Of a stretch of 64,000 bases of DNA, positions 62,861-64,000 are shown in pieces (positions within the stretch are counted from its first letter, which is position 1; each line of letters starts with the position of its first letter). Below the pieces are notes generated by a model, which searched no databases, had not been told where the DNA came from, and was given only the letters and a program-made list of their open reading frames with translations. Made by a program: the position numbers and the translations under genes. The stretch is from Shinisaurus crocodilurus (taxonomy: Eukaryota; Chordata; Lepidosauria; Squamata; Shinisauridae), in the NCBI GenBank assembly GCA_021292165.1, contig CM037876.1:316600776-316664775 (forward strand). The letters are read 5' to 3'.

Positions 62861-63569
62861 TGTGTTTAGTGTTAAAGGGCAAAGAGCGTACTTCACCCAG
62901 CTGCACGTGTCTTTACATCAGCCAAAGATCCCAAACCTTTCATGAGAGTGTGGGGTTAGTCCCTCTCCTTTGAGAGAATCTAACGCCCAGATTATCTGTC
63001 GTAACAGATGTTTGTCTGTTGCTTTTAGATTTGATTGCATTTTGGTGCTTTTTATTGTTCCATTTCTTTGTAAGCCTCTCTGGAAAAGGTTGTTTTGTTT
63101 CTGATTTTTCTTTTTAAAGGGTGTGGTATAAATACTTAAAGAACAACATCATCATCAACAACACAATGAAAGGTTTGCTGATAGTTATGAAGGGTGTAAA
63201 AAGAGAAGTGGACAGATTCGTGGAGAACAGGTTTATCGATGGGTATGTTGTGAAGTGGTCTGTGCCTTGTCCCCAGGCAGAGGTTCAGGGGTCTCAGATC
63301 TCATTCTCTCTGCTTACCCAGCAAGAATGCTGTGCTACCTGTAATCCGGCTTATTACACATCCCACTTACTCTTAATTATACTTTCTATCAAGGCCTTAA
63401 GTACCACAACCCAAGGGTAATTACACAGCCGCCCATTGCTAGCTGCTCCAACCTCTATCTGTCATTTGGCATATCCCACGCACTAACTGGAAAAATACAT
63501 TAAAAACCCCTGCAAAGTAGTGGGGTGTGTGTGTGGGGGGTCAACCTGCAAAGAATATTAATTATTTAA
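62861..63569. other. Unassigned, with a small CR1-like remnant
   Basis: 63,188-63,245 encodes 'GVKREVDRFVENRFIDGYVV', a CR1 ORF2 end. The rest shows nothing recognisable. Confidence 0.4.
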
Positions 63570-63639
63570 TTGGCATCCCAAAATGTCACACTTTCCAGTA
63601 CTTGCCAGGTGAAAATAAACATGCCAGGTGAAAATAAAG

Positions 63640-64000
63640 CACCACACTTTAGGAAGGATGTAGACAAACTGGAGAAGGTTCAGAGGAGGGCAACAAAAAT
63701 GATAAAGGGACTGGAAACAAGGCCCTATGAGGAGAGACTGAAAGAACTGGGCATGTTTAGCCTTCAGAAGAGGAGACTGAGGGACGGGAGATATGATCGC
63801 ACTCTTCCAGTACTTGAAGGGATGTCACACAGAGGAGGGCCAGGATCTCTTCTTGATCATCCCAGTTTGCAGGACACGGAATAATGGGCTCAAGTTACAG
63901 GAACCTAGATTCCACCTAAACACCAGGAAAAATTTCCTGACTGTCAGAGCAATAAGACAATGGAATCAACTACTTAGGGAGGTGGTGGGCTCTCCCACTC
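63640..64000 (+). pseudogene. CR1 LINE ORF2 C-terminus (plus), cut by the window end
   Basis: 63,652-63,810 encodes [50 protein letters not shown], the conserved CR1 RT C-terminus, followed by 'gggatgtcacacagaggagg' as in 57,735. A frameshift or deletion near 63,800 breaks it. The 3' end lies beyond the window. Confidence 0.88.

Overview
The window looks like intergenic or intronic DNA from a sauropsid vertebrate, most likely a squamate reptile (lizard). I infer this from dense CR1 LINEs with the octamer-type 3' tail, L2-clade LINEs with an open reverse-transcriptase frame, many hAT-type MITEs with 8-bp target-site duplications (TSDs), SINEs with a 5S-rRNA head or a tRNA head, and many di-, tri- and tetranucleotide arrays. 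I see no bacterial operon, rRNA operon, functional tRNA gene or CRISPR array, and no complete host protein-coding gene. Nearly all long reading frames are LINE remnants or chance frames.

Layout. 0-9 kb: hAT MITEs, CR1 fragments, two head-to-head L2 pieces and a 204-bp direct duplication. 9-14 kb: a GC-rich inverted-repeat element, a large foldback with a SINE in its loop, the first 5S-type SINEs (one splitting a hAT foldback), and an L2/CR1 junction. 14-21 kb: a LINE 3' end encoding a zinc-finger tail, AT-rich single-copy DNA, CR1 inside CR1, then a decayed minus-strand CR1 of about 2.8 kb carrying four later insertions. 21-27 kb: L2 relatives, the first GAGTC-rich composite transposon and a mariner-type MITE. 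27.6-30.25 kb: the best-preserved LINE, a minus-strand L2 with endonuclease and reverse transcriptase in one frame broken by a single stop. 30-44 kb: two more GAGTC composites, more MITEs, L2 and CR1 pieces, and microsatellites. 44.5-46.2 kb: a 1,665-bp hAT-type element with exact 8-bp TSDs. 46-64 kb: more CR1, L2 and SINE pieces, a large Charlie-like element and a 5S SINE split by a retroposon.

The most notable object is the 44,497-46,161 element. Between hAT ends it carries a Kozak-type ATG, a signal-peptide-like coding segment and a consensus splice donor. That is the structure of a gene's first coding exon, apparently mobilised inside a transposon (Pack-hAT-like). Second is a family of three roughly 690-bp composite elements whose ends are packed with GAGTC/GACTC motifs. 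Two copies have perfect 8-bp TSDs, showing that the whole composite moved as a unit. Third is a SINE family joining a 5S rRNA-like internal promoter to a CR1-like 3' tail, which suggests mobilisation by the resident CR1.

All calls come from reading the sequence. No database search was possible, so family names are by resemblance, and boundaries without TSDs are approximate.
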